DNA of 8,232 bases from Lentisphaeria bacterium UBA1829. GTDB taxonomy: Bacteria > Verrucomicrobiota > Lentisphaeria > Victivallales > UBA1829. The stretch spans positions 1 to 8,232 of the forward strand of contig DDJH01000169.1 of NCBI GenBank assembly GCA_002338895.1. Reading direction: 5' to 3'. The notes beneath the pieces are model-generated. The model was given only the letters and a program-made list of their open reading frames with translations, searched no databases and was not told where the DNA came from. The translations under genes and the position numbers were made by a program. Below, in pieces: positions 1 through 6,109 of the stretch (the first letter of the stretch is position 1; every line of letters begins with the position of its first letter).

Positions 1-546
1 GTGGATCTCTCTCTTGCGCCGACTCCGACGGTCGGCGACTCCGTCGCCTACATTCTGGAATCCATGGGACTGGAAAAGTGCGGCTGCCACGGCACCACGG
101 CGGCTCTGGCGATGCTCAACGACGCGGTCAAGAAAGGCGGCGTCATGGCCTCCTCCCACGTCGGGGGACTTTCCGGAGCGTTCATCCCCGTCTCGGAGGA
201 CGCCGGCATGATCGAGGCGGCCCGCTGCGGCGCACTCAGTCTGGAGAAGCTCGAAGCAATGACGGCAGTCTGCTCGGTCGGACTGGACATGATCGCCATT
301 CCGGGCGACACCCCGGCGGAGGTGATCTCCGGCATCATCGCCGATGAAATCGCCATCGGCGTGGTCAACACCAAGACAACGGCGGTCCGCCTGATCCCGG
401 CCTGCGGCTGCAAAGTCGGCGACACCGTCTCCTTCGGCGGACTTCTGGGAGAAGCGCCTGTGATTCCGGTCGGGAAATACTCTCCGGCGGCGTTCATAGC
501 CCGCGGCGGACGCATTCCCGCTCCGATCCAGAGTCTGAAAAACTGA
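1..546 (+). CDS. UPF0210 / PFL-family protein (DUF711), C-terminal part
   Basis: This is the last 181 codons of a gene that begins upstream of the window; the frame is open at base 1 and ends at a TGA. The sequence is strongly characteristic of the UPF0210 (DUF711, 'PFL family protein') group. It shows the run DLSLAPTP near the start, a [17 protein letters not shown] block (about residues 31-47), [13 protein letters not shown] (55-67), [14 protein letters not shown] (90-103), a KTTAVR block (124-129) and the closing [14 protein letters not shown]. Family members are roughly 450 residues, so about 270 N-terminal residues are missing here; the GTG at base 1 is an internal valine, not a start. 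The biochemical function of the family is not established. Its gene is often found beside a small ACT-domain protein, which would lie outside this window. Convergent with the minus-strand operon that ends at 622. Confidence 0.93.
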   Translation: MDLSLAPTPTVGDSVAYILESMGLEKCGCHGTTAALAMLNDAVKKGGVMASSHVGGLSGAFIPVSEDAGMIEAARCGALSLEKLEAMTAVCSVGLDMIAIPGDTPAEVISGIIADEIAIGVVNTKTTAVRLIPACGCKVGDTVSFGGLLGEAPVIPVGKYSPAAFIARGGRIPAPIQSLKN

Positions 547-593
547 CCGCTCTTCCGCGCGGCATTCCGCTCTTTCCGGCAGAGGAGTTTCCC

Positions 594-616
594 AAAAAAT
601 TCCCTCCGGAGAAGGA
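594..616 (-). terminator. Intrinsic terminator of the manA-argS-hydrolase-metF-like operon
   Basis: Read on the minus strand, five bases after the TAA of the MetF-like gene, a 6-bp stem TCCTTC/GAGGGA (one G-U pair) closes a UCCG loop and is followed by A and six T residues. C(UCCG)G is a member of the unusually stable cUNCGg tetraloop class. The plus-strand reading has no T-tract, so it should not terminate the UPF0210 gene. Confidence 0.75.
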
Positions 617-621
617 CGGCC

Positions 622-2058
622 TTATTCGATCACGTTCTCTTCCAGTACGGAATAGTCGTTGTCCAGTTCGGCGCGGCGCAGAACCGCGCCGAAGATGCAC
701 TCCCGTCCGGTGAAATGGCAGAGTCCGGACGGATCACTCTCTCCGCAGGGTCCGTTCAGCATCTGTTTCGGACAGTTGCCCGGACACACATACAGCATTT
801 CCGGCAGGTGACATCGTTCGCAGTTCTTCCGGCAGGAAGCCAGCATCCTCTTAGTCAGATACTTGTCCTCCACCGGCATCCGGCCGGCGTGAGAGAGGAG
901 AAGACGCGCCATCCGGTACTGGAACTTCTCGGAGAACGAACACTCCGGCAGCGGTTCGCTGTTCACCTTTGCCGTCTCGCAGCTGACCCCTTCGGCGAGC
1001 ATGTTCTCGAACAGGTAGTAGCGATATGGGAACGGAGCCATTTCGATCTTGGAATAATAATCGTTGTGAGCGATCCGCCAGTCCTCATACGTGGGGAACT
1101 CCGCCATGGCCTCCTCGATGCGGAGGAAGATCCGGTTTGCCATTTCGGGGCTGTCCACGCCGGAGAGCTGGATGCCGCTGTATCCGAGGAACTTGGCGCC
1201 GACCGCATGAATCTGAAGCCGTCTCCACTGCGCGGCTTCGAACTGAGCCAGAGAGTACATCATCTCCTTCCGGATCGCCTGTTTGAAATCCTCGGAAATG
1301 CAGATTCCCGGGCATTTTCCGGAACAGATGTCCTCCGCCTTTTCCGGTGTGAGGAACAGAATCCGGGCGATGGTCGGAATATTCTGGGAGCGGCGGAACA
1401 TGCACCAGCGCAGCTCCAGGAGTTTCCGCATATCCCACCCCGCCTGCGTCACCACGAACGACGCGCCCGAAGCGATCTTCTTGCTGAGCTTGCTGTATTG
1501 AAGGATGCAGTCGGAGCGGGTGTATTTATATGGATTGGCCACGCATCCGGCGAACAGCGGATTGCCGGACTCGGCATTCCGCCGCAGAATTCCGATGCTG
1601 TCGCAATACCGGTGAGCCGCCGTCTGCTCCAGCGTCGCGGAGGGAGTGCCGGAAACGGCGGCGATGTTTTTGAATCCTTCAAAACGGTAGATTCCGAGAT
1701 TGTAGTCGATATCCTCCGGCCGGCGGTCGCGTCCGTTCACATAGATCAGATGGCGGTCGCGTCCGTTCTTGCAGAGAGCGGCCGCGAACTCCCCCGGATC
1801 CAGCGACGGGAAATCCGGCGAATCCTCCAGGAACGCCAGTCCTCCCGGGAACGTCTTCCGCGACGAGACAATCGACTCAAACTCCGAATACTTCGACACC
1901 ACCGACTCCAGTTTGGAATCCCGTCCCGGAATCCGCAGTTCCAGCAGCACGCTGAACTCCGCATGATCCAGATGCTCCTTGAATGCGTTTTCAGGCCGGA
2001 TCCCGGCAAAGTTCATCTCCAGCTGCCGGGAGGAATCGGGGGAATCGTTCCTTGTCAT
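622..2058 (-). CDS. MetF-like methylenetetrahydrofolate reductase with fused Cys-rich MTHFR_C-type domain
   Basis: A 478-residue protein. Residues about 30-260 follow the MTHFR TIM-barrel pattern: LLELRIPGR (38-46, Glu40 matching the catalytic Glu28 of E. coli MetF), HLIYVNGRDR (103-112), GFKNIAAVSG (128-137) and GASFVVTQAGWD (198-209, Gln205 matching Gln183). The conserved Asp that ends the GD motif (E. coli Asp120, folate/flavin contact) is Thr138 here. The C-terminus has eight cysteines (409, 413, 416, 425, 429, 438, 447, 454) and an NGPCGES motif, typical of the MTHFR_C domain linked to MetV-type proteins and expected to bind metal or Fe-S. About 140 residues (260-400) between the parts are less recognisable. 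I chose the ATG at 2058 because it overlaps the upstream TGA (ATGA) and has GGAGGT nine bases before it; a 519-residue reading would run 123 bases into the hydrolase gene. Family is fairly sure; true substrate is open. Confidence 0.82.
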   Translation of the reverse strand: MTRNDSPDSSRQLEMNFAGIRPENAFKEHLDHAEFSVLLELRIPGRDSKLESVVSKYSEFESIVSSRKTFPGGLAFLEDSPDFPSLDPGEFAAALCKNGRDRHLIYVNGRDRRPEDIDYNLGIYRFEGFKNIAAVSGTPSATLEQTAAHRYCDSIGILRRNAESGNPLFAGCVANPYKYTRSDCILQYSKLSKKIASGASFVVTQAGWDMRKLLELRWCMFRRSQNIPTIARILFLTPEKAEDICSGKCPGICISEDFKQAIRKEMMYSLAQFEAAQWRRLQIHAVGAKFLGYSGIQLSGVDSPEMANRIFLRIEEAMAEFPTYEDWRIAHNDYYSKIEMAPFPYRYYLFENMLAEGVSCETAKVNSEPLPECSFSEKFQYRMARLLLSHAGRMPVEDKYLTKRMLASCRKNCERCHLPEMLYVCPGNCPKQMLNGPCGESDPSGLCHFTGRECIFGAVLRRAELDNDYSVLEENVIE

Positions 2059-2924
2059 GCCTGCGGGACCTCCAGAAAGCCGGAAAGGATCGCCGAGAGC
2101 TCCTCCGGCGCATCCTCCGTCAGATACCGTCCCCCGAACGGAATGCGATGGACCTTGGCATCCGGACAGTACTCCAGCCACTTATGCAGATAGCGCTCCG
2201 GATAGAGCCAGTCCCGGACCCCCCAGATGATGCACATCTTGTGCTCGCGGAGAATCCACAAGCCGTGTTCCACCTCGATCACGCTTTCAAAGGAGGGATC
2301 ATCCGGATAGCAGGGGATGTCGTCGATGAACCGGTACAGCGCGATGCGGGCGTTCTTCTTCCGATAGGGGAACATGTACCCGAAACGGACACTCTCCGGA
2401 TGGGCGCCGAGTCCCCAGAAGATCATATTGGTGTTCATCAGCAGCGGCCGCCCGATGCTCGGGAACCACTTGCAGAGACGGAAACGGAGCGGAAGACGGT
2501 ATCCCGAAAACGCGATGGAGTTCATCACGGCGATCCGGTCCACCCGCTCCGAATGGCGCACGGTGAATCCGATTCCGATTGTCGCCCCCCACCCGTGCAT
2601 CACCAGAGAGAACTTCCGCAGTCCGAGATGATCCACCAGCCGTTCGATATTGTCCACCTGCGTTTCCAGACGGTAATCGTAACCGTCCGGCTTGTCGGAA
2701 AGCCCGTATCCGATGATGTCCGGCGCGATCACCCGGAAATGACGCGAAAACTGACGGATCAGATTGCGGAAGAAAAACGACCACATCGGACAGGCATGCA
2801 GCATCATCACCACCGGACCGCTTCCCTCGTCCACATAATGCATCCGGTATTTCCCGACCGGCATCTCGTGCGGAGCAAACGGATACTCCTTCCTCAGAAT
2901 CTCGGATTCCTCAAAATCGTTCAT
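2055..2924 (-). CDS. Alpha/beta-hydrolase-fold protein, haloalkane dehalogenase/OleB-like, lacking nucleophile and His
   Basis: A 289-residue protein spanning a full alpha/beta-hydrolase fold with no signal peptide or membrane segment evident, so probably cytosolic. Recognisable blocks are VVMMLHACPMWSFFFRNLI (38-56, where dehalogenases have HGNPTWS), VIAPDIIGYGLSDKP (65-79), the nucleophile elbow LVMHGWGATIG (107-117), CIIWGVRDW (231-239) and GGRYLTEDAPEE (264-275). Relatives carry His-Asp-Trp-Gly at the elbow and Gly-His-Tyr near the end. Here the nucleophile position is Gly111 (GGG) and the catalytic His position is Arg266 (CGG); each needs two base changes from an Asp or His codon. Only the acid Asp238 remains. 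Normal hydrolase or dehalogenase chemistry is therefore unlikely, and a binding or non-canonical role is my inference. The start has GGAGGAG nine bases upstream (2934-2940). It follows argS by 33 nt, and its TGA overlaps the ATG of the MetF-like gene. Confidence 0.85.
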   Translation of the reverse strand: MNDFEESEILRKEYPFAPHEMPVGKYRMHYVDEGSGPVVMMLHACPMWSFFFRNLIRQFSRHFRVIAPDIIGYGLSDKPDGYDYRLETQVDNIERLVDHLGLRKFSLVMHGWGATIGIGFTVRHSERVDRIAVMNSIAFSGYRLPLRFRLCKWFPSIGRPLLMNTNMIFWGLGAHPESVRFGYMFPYRKKNARIALYRFIDDIPCYPDDPSFESVIEVEHGLWILREHKMCIIWGVRDWLYPERYLHKWLEYCPDAKVHRIPFGGRYLTEDAPEELSAILSGFLEVPQA

Positions 2925-2957
2925 AACCGTCTGCTCCTCCGCGGGTTCCGTTTCTGG

Positions 2958-4751
2958 TTACATGGCGGACGGCACTTGAATGGTCAGCGTATTCAAACCG
3001 TCGGTCAGCAGATCGCGGACCGCATAGCAGAGCGCCAGGCGCGCATGGCGGAGCGGTCCGCTTTCCGCCGTCAGCACCGGACACTCCCGGTAGAAGCGGT
3101 TGAACGCCTTCGCCACTTCCAGAAGATGGCTCACGAGAACCGAACAGTCCATCTTCTCCGCCGCGCTCCGGAGCACGTCCGGATACACCGCGCAAAGCAG
3201 CGCCAGTCTGCGTTCCTCCTCCTTCTCCAGCAGGCTCCAGTCCGGATGCGCCGTCTTCTCCTTCTGATCCGCCGATTTGCGTTCGATCGAATTGATCCGG
3301 GCGCACGCATACTGCACATAAGGACCGGTATCGCCTTCAAACTTCAGCGACGCCTGCGGATCAAACAGAATCGTGGTCTTCGGATTGAACTTCAGGAGCA
3401 TGAATTTCAGCGCCCCCATTCCGATGATTTCCGACCGCTCCTCCAGATCCTCCGGTTCCGGCGCGCCGTTCAGCCGTTCCAGAGTGGCCGTCCGCGCCAG
3501 TTCGTGCATCTCGTCGAACAGATCGTCCGCATCCACCACGGTTCCCTCCCGGCTCTTCATCTTGCCGGACGGAAGATTCACCATCCCGTACGCAAGATGG
3601 TACAGGTGCGACGCCCACGGGAAACCGAGTTTCGAAAGAATCGCAAACAGCATCTTGAAATGCAGCAGCTGTTCATCCCCCACCACCCAGATCTGCGTAT
3701 CGGGATGATTCTCCTGATATTTCAGAAGCGTGGTCCCGATATCCTGCGTGATATAGACGCTAGTTCCGTCGGAGCGCAGCACCACTTTGGTTCCGAGTTT
3801 GCCGAGATCGGCGATGACCGCTCCGTCCTCCCGTTTCTGGAACACGCCGTCGGCGAGGCCCCTGGCGATCAGATCCTTGCCGAGCAGATAGGTCTGGCTT
3901 TCCAGATAGGTTTTATGGAAATGGACCCCCATCCGGTCGTAGGTCTGCTTGAAACCGGCGAAGACCCAGGAGTTCATGGTTTTCCAGAGTTCGCGGACCG
4001 CGGGATCGCCGGCCTCCCAGTCCTGAAGCATCTTCTGGGCGGCGGCGCCGATCTCCGTGCGGAGAAAGAGTTCGTCGTCGGAGGCGGATGCCGTGGAGGG
4101 GTCGCTCTCCCGCAGGGCCCGGATCTCTTCGGAGAGCACGGAGTTGTATTTCACATAGAAGTCGCCGACAAAGTGATCCCCCTTGATTCCGGTCGATTCC
4201 GGCGTGCTGCCGTTTCCGTACCGCTGATAGGCGAGCATCGATTTGCAGATATGGATCCCGCGATCGTTGACCAGATTGATCGGAATGACCGTGTTTCCGA
4301 CGCGCGCCAGCAGGGAGCACAGCGACATGCCGATCGTGTTGTTCCGGACATGCCCCAGATGCTGCGGCTTGTTGGTGTTCGGCGCGGAATATTCGATCAG
4401 GATTCTGCGCCGCTCCGCCTCCGGCAGGGTTCCCTCTGCGAACAGGGCGGAGAGATCCGCGACGGTATCGCGGTACAGCGCCTCCGGCTTCAGCGTGATG
4501 TTGACAAACGCCTTGACCGCTTCCGCCGCTTTCACATCCTCATGGTTCCGGAAATATTCGGCCGCCTCTCCGGCGAGCTGGACGGGATTTTTCCCGAACA
4601 TTCCGGCGAAACGGAAGCAGTTCACCGTCACATCGCCGGTCATTCCCTGCGGACAGAGTTCCGGTACGATTTTCCATCCGTCTTTTGTCTTGTTTCCGGG
4701 ATTGTTCTGGAGGAGCCAGGAAGAAAAATCGCCGATACAACGCAGTTTCAT
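2958..4751 (-). CDS. argS: Arginyl-tRNA synthetase
   Basis: A complete 597-residue class I aminoacyl-tRNA synthetase that charges tRNA-Arg with arginine using ATP in the cytoplasm. An Arg-tRNA synthetase N-terminal region covers about residues 1-90. The class I HIGH signature appears as HLGH (131-134) within NTNKPQHLGHVRN. The arginine-site segment NLVNDRGIHICKSM (159-172) and the YITQDIGT block (333-340) fit the catalytic core. The KMSKS loop is represented by GKMKSREGTVV (396-406), a form I recall from ArgRS of several phyla. The DALR anticodon-binding domain starts around GPYVQYACARINSI (476-489) and runs to the family-typical end LNTLTIQVPSAM. Length is normal for the family. The gene starts 15 nt after manA; the only ribosome-binding candidate is a weak AAAGG (4763-4767) overlapping the manA stop, so translation is probably coupled to manA. 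Confidence 0.97.
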   Translation of the reverse strand: MKLRCIGDFSSWLLQNNPGNKTKDGWKIVPELCPQGMTGDVTVNCFRFAGMFGKNPVQLAGEAAEYFRNHEDVKAAEAVKAFVNITLKPEALYRDTVADLSALFAEGTLPEAERRRILIEYSAPNTNKPQHLGHVRNNTIGMSLCSLLARVGNTVIPINLVNDRGIHICKSMLAYQRYGNGSTPESTGIKGDHFVGDFYVKYNSVLSEEIRALRESDPSTASASDDELFLRTEIGAAAQKMLQDWEAGDPAVRELWKTMNSWVFAGFKQTYDRMGVHFHKTYLESQTYLLGKDLIARGLADGVFQKREDGAVIADLGKLGTKVVLRSDGTSVYITQDIGTTLLKYQENHPDTQIWVVGDEQLLHFKMLFAILSKLGFPWASHLYHLAYGMVNLPSGKMKSREGTVVDADDLFDEMHELARTATLERLNGAPEPEDLEERSEIIGMGALKFMLLKFNPKTTILFDPQASLKFEGDTGPYVQYACARINSIERKSADQKEKTAHPDWSLLEKEEERRLALLCAVYPDVLRSAAEKMDCSVLVSHLLEVAKAFNRFYRECPVLTAESGPLRHARLALCYAVRDLLTDGLNTLTIQVPSAM

Positions 4752-4766
4752 AATATTTGAGACCTT

Positions 4767-5765
4767 TCAGAGTGTAGTTTTCACCACAGTGGAGTGCTGT
4801 CCGGCGGGAACGAAGATCTGATACGGCCCGAACGCCGCCGGGATCAGGCACGATCCGCCTTTTTTCAGAGAGACCGTCCGGTCATCCCGACCGACGGTCA
4901 CCGGTCCGCTGATTGCGGTGATGATATGGAAGCTGGCGCTTGTGAATGTGGTGTCGCGCCAGTTTTCGACGAGCCGCAGATCCTCCACCTTGAAGAACGG
5001 ACAGGTGTTGACCACCGGATATTTCCGGTTGCGCTCCGTGGAGTCGCAGGGCCCGGTGATTCTCGGCACGGTGCGGTCGGTGAAGTCGATGCATTCGCGG
5101 GCGGCGTCCAGATGCAGTTCTCTGGATTTTCCGTTTGCGTCGACGCGTCCCCAGTCGCTGATTCGGAAGGTGGTGTTGCTGTTCTGCTGGATTTCGAGCA
5201 GGAGGTTTCCTGCGCCGATGGCATGAACCTTTCCGGCCTTGATGAAATAGGCGTCGCCGGGAACGGAATCGAAGATCTGCAGAGTGCTTTCGACCTCCTG
5301 TGTGGAGATATTCTGAAGGAAGCGCATTTTTGTGGTATCGTTCCGGAGTCCGGCGATGATTTTTGCGCCTTTGTCGGCATGGATGATGTACCACATTTCG
5401 GTTTTGGGTTCGATTCCGGGGGTTCTGGAGCAGGCGGCCTCATCGGGGTGCACCTGGAGCGAGAGCCGTTTCCCCGCGTCGATGAGTTTGACCAGGAGCG
5501 GGAATTTTCCTCCGTTGAAACTGCGTCCGACGAGGTCTTTGCCGTAGTATTCGACCAGCTGGCGGAGCGTGCATCCCTTGAGGGGGCCGTTTTCGACCGT
5601 GCTGACGGCGTCGTCGCGGTCGACGATCTCCCACGATTCCCCGACCGGTTCGCTGTGCGGGGGAATTTCGCGATTCAGGATTGTTTCGAGTTTGTTGCCT
5701 CCCCACATGACCTCTTTGTAGACCGGTGTGAAAACCAACGGGTAGAGAGCATCTGTTTCTATCAT
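4767..5765 (-). CDS. manA: Mannose-6-phosphate isomerase, class I
   Basis: A 332-residue type I phosphomannose isomerase of the short (Bacillus-like) length class. It interconverts mannose 6-phosphate and fructose 6-phosphate and needs zinc. The cupin metal ligands are visible: Gln104 and His106 in LSLQVHPDE (101-109), Glu123 in KTEMWYII (121-128) and His181 in GKVHAIG (178-184). FRISDWGR (200-207), containing the likely catalytic Arg201, and GKSRELHLD (212-220) are further family blocks, and the N-terminus has the usual WGG (21-23) and SEPVGESWEI (38-47). It is the first gene of the minus-strand operon. The ATG has AAGGAG seven bases upstream (5773-5778) and a near-consensus promoter 38 bases upstream. 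Its function fits the divergent sugar kinase and isomerase, though pairing manA with argS is not a common arrangement that I know of. Confidence 0.95.
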   Translation of the reverse strand: MIETDALYPLVFTPVYKEVMWGGNKLETILNREIPPHSEPVGESWEIVDRDDAVSTVENGPLKGCTLRQLVEYYGKDLVGRSFNGGKFPLLVKLIDAGKRLSLQVHPDEAACSRTPGIEPKTEMWYIIHADKGAKIIAGLRNDTTKMRFLQNISTQEVESTLQIFDSVPGDAYFIKAGKVHAIGAGNLLLEIQQNSNTTFRISDWGRVDANGKSRELHLDAARECIDFTDRTVPRITGPCDSTERNRKYPVVNTCPFFKVEDLRLVENWRDTTFTSASFHIITAISGPVTVGRDDRTVSLKKGGSCLIPAAFGPYQIFVPAGQHSTVVKTTL

Positions 5766-5772
5766 GACGGAA

Positions 5773-5778
5773 CTCCTT
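5773..5778 (-). promoter_or_regulatory. manA ribosome binding site
   Basis: AAGGAG on the minus strand, seven bases before the manA ATG. It supports the start at 5765. Confidence 0.8.
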
Positions 5779-5803
5779 AAAGGACATTATTCTGGACTGG
5801 TGA

Positions 5804-5832
5804 AATATAACATCGGATTCCTGTTTTTTCAA
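5804..5832 (-). promoter_or_regulatory. Sigma70-type promoter of the manA operon
   Basis: On the minus strand, TTGAAA (5832-5827), a 17-nt spacer and TATATT (5809-5804). Both hexamers are one base from consensus and the spacing is optimal. Transcription would start near 5797, giving a leader of about 30 nt to the manA ATG, and should cover manA through to the terminator at 594-616. Confidence 0.7.
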
Positions 5833-5990
5833 CGGGATTCCTCCGAAAAAACCAAGAGAATCCTCTTTCCGGATCCGCCGGGGATTTTCCGCGCAGATTT
5901 CTGAGGATTTTCCGCTCGTTTCCGAGAGGAATCCTCAGCGGATTTCCCTCTGATTTTTCCTGCAGCCGGACGGAAAAGTTCCGGAAAAAT
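5833..5990. repeat. Palindrome- and repeat-rich block between the divergent promoters
   Basis: This accounts for most of the 344-nt gene-free stretch 5766-6109. GGATT or its complement AATCC recurs about every 12-24 bases: GGATT at 5835, 5882, 5905 and 5940, AATCC at 5859 and 5930, with one more GGATT at 5815 inside the manA promoter spacer. GGATTTTCCGC occurs twice exactly (5882-5892, 5905-5915), 23 bases apart. Inverted repeats include AAGAG-AATC-CTCTT (5854-5867), CGGATCCG (5870-5877), the hairpin at 5901-5938 and CCGGA-N9-TCCGG (5966-5984). The block lies upstream of both -35 boxes, so it is probably untranscribed by either promoter and may be a protein-binding regulatory region. That role is inferred. 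Confidence 0.6.
5901..5938. repeat. Perfect 9-bp inverted repeat with inner stem
   Basis: CTGAGGATT (5901-5909) is the exact reverse complement of AATCCTCAG (5930-5938), separated by 20 bases. Within the loop, CTCG (5915-5918) and CGAG (5923-5926) form a second 4-bp stem around TTTC. There is no T-tract on either side, so it does not look like a terminator. Candidate operator or DNA cruciform. Confidence 0.6.
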
Positions 5991-6055
5991 GATCGCCGCA
6001 GGCACAACTTCTCATTTTTTCTCAGCAAATTATCAAAAAATCTCATCCAAAACTC

Positions 6056-6083
6056 TTGACAACGTTTGAAACGGAACTATATT
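6056..6083 (+). promoter_or_regulatory. Sigma70-type promoter of the kinase-isomerase operon
   Basis: A perfect -35 TTGACA (6056-6061), a 16-nt spacer and TATATT (6078-6083). An A-rich stretch (about 6026-6054) precedes the -35 and could act as an UP element. Transcription would start near 6090, about 20 nt before the kinase ATG. The spacer holds the palindrome CGTTT-G-AAACG (6063-6073), a possible repressor site. Confidence 0.75.
6063..6073. promoter_or_regulatory. Candidate operator palindrome in the promoter spacer
   Basis: CGTTT-G-AAACG is a perfect 5-bp inverted repeat with a single central base, placed between the -35 and -10 boxes. A protein bound there would block RNA polymerase. The regulator is unknown and no regulator gene is visible in the window. 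Confidence 0.35.
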
Positions 6084-6093
6084 TCCAGAAAAA

Positions 6094-6100
6094 GAGGAGA
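6094..6100 (+). promoter_or_regulatory. Ribosome binding site of the PfkB kinase
   Basis: GAGGAGA, ending ten bases before the ATG at 6110. It decides the start: an in-frame TTG at 6056 would add 18 residues but lies inside the -35 box and upstream of the expected transcript start. Confidence 0.8.
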
Positions 6101-6109
6101 AAGCGTTCT

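Noticed and set aside
547..590. Near-duplicate CCGCTCTTCC / CCGCTCTTTCC and CCGCGCGG palindrome after the UPF0210 gene, considered as its terminator.
   Set aside because: No stem of useful length followed by a T-tract can be formed on the plus strand; likely chance similarity in a short spacer.
715..2193. A 492-codon plus-strand open frame antisense to the MetF-like gene.
   Set aside because: No motifs; the minus strand carries clear MTHFR and cysteine motifs, a ribosome binding site and a terminator.
1983..4760. A 925-codon plus-strand open frame antisense to the hydrolase gene and argS.
   Set aside because: It has no recognisable domain, is rich in Arg, His and Pro, and mirrors two genes with clear family motifs on the other strand. 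It is a codon-bias artefact of a GC-rich genome.
4794..5780. A 328-codon plus-strand open frame antisense to manA.
   Set aside because: The minus strand encodes an intact zinc phosphomannose isomerase with promoter and ribosome binding site.
6014..6041. ATTTTTT-N14-AAAAAAT inverted repeat as a terminator.
   Set aside because: An A/T-only stem with no GC-rich core, located upstream of a promoter with no gene ending there. It is better read as an A/T-rich promoter-proximal element.
5777..6046. An 89-codon minus-strand frame upstream of manA, ending inside its ribosome binding site; possible leader peptide.
   Set aside because: It reads through the GGATT repeats and the manA promoter, starts well upstream of the expected transcript start, and its Arg/Phe/Asn-rich product has no recognisable features.
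6056..6109. An upstream TTG start adding 18 residues to the kinase.
   Set aside because: The TTG is part of the TTGACA -35 box, and the extra segment covers the -10 box and ribosome binding site. The kinase fold begins after the ATG at 6110.
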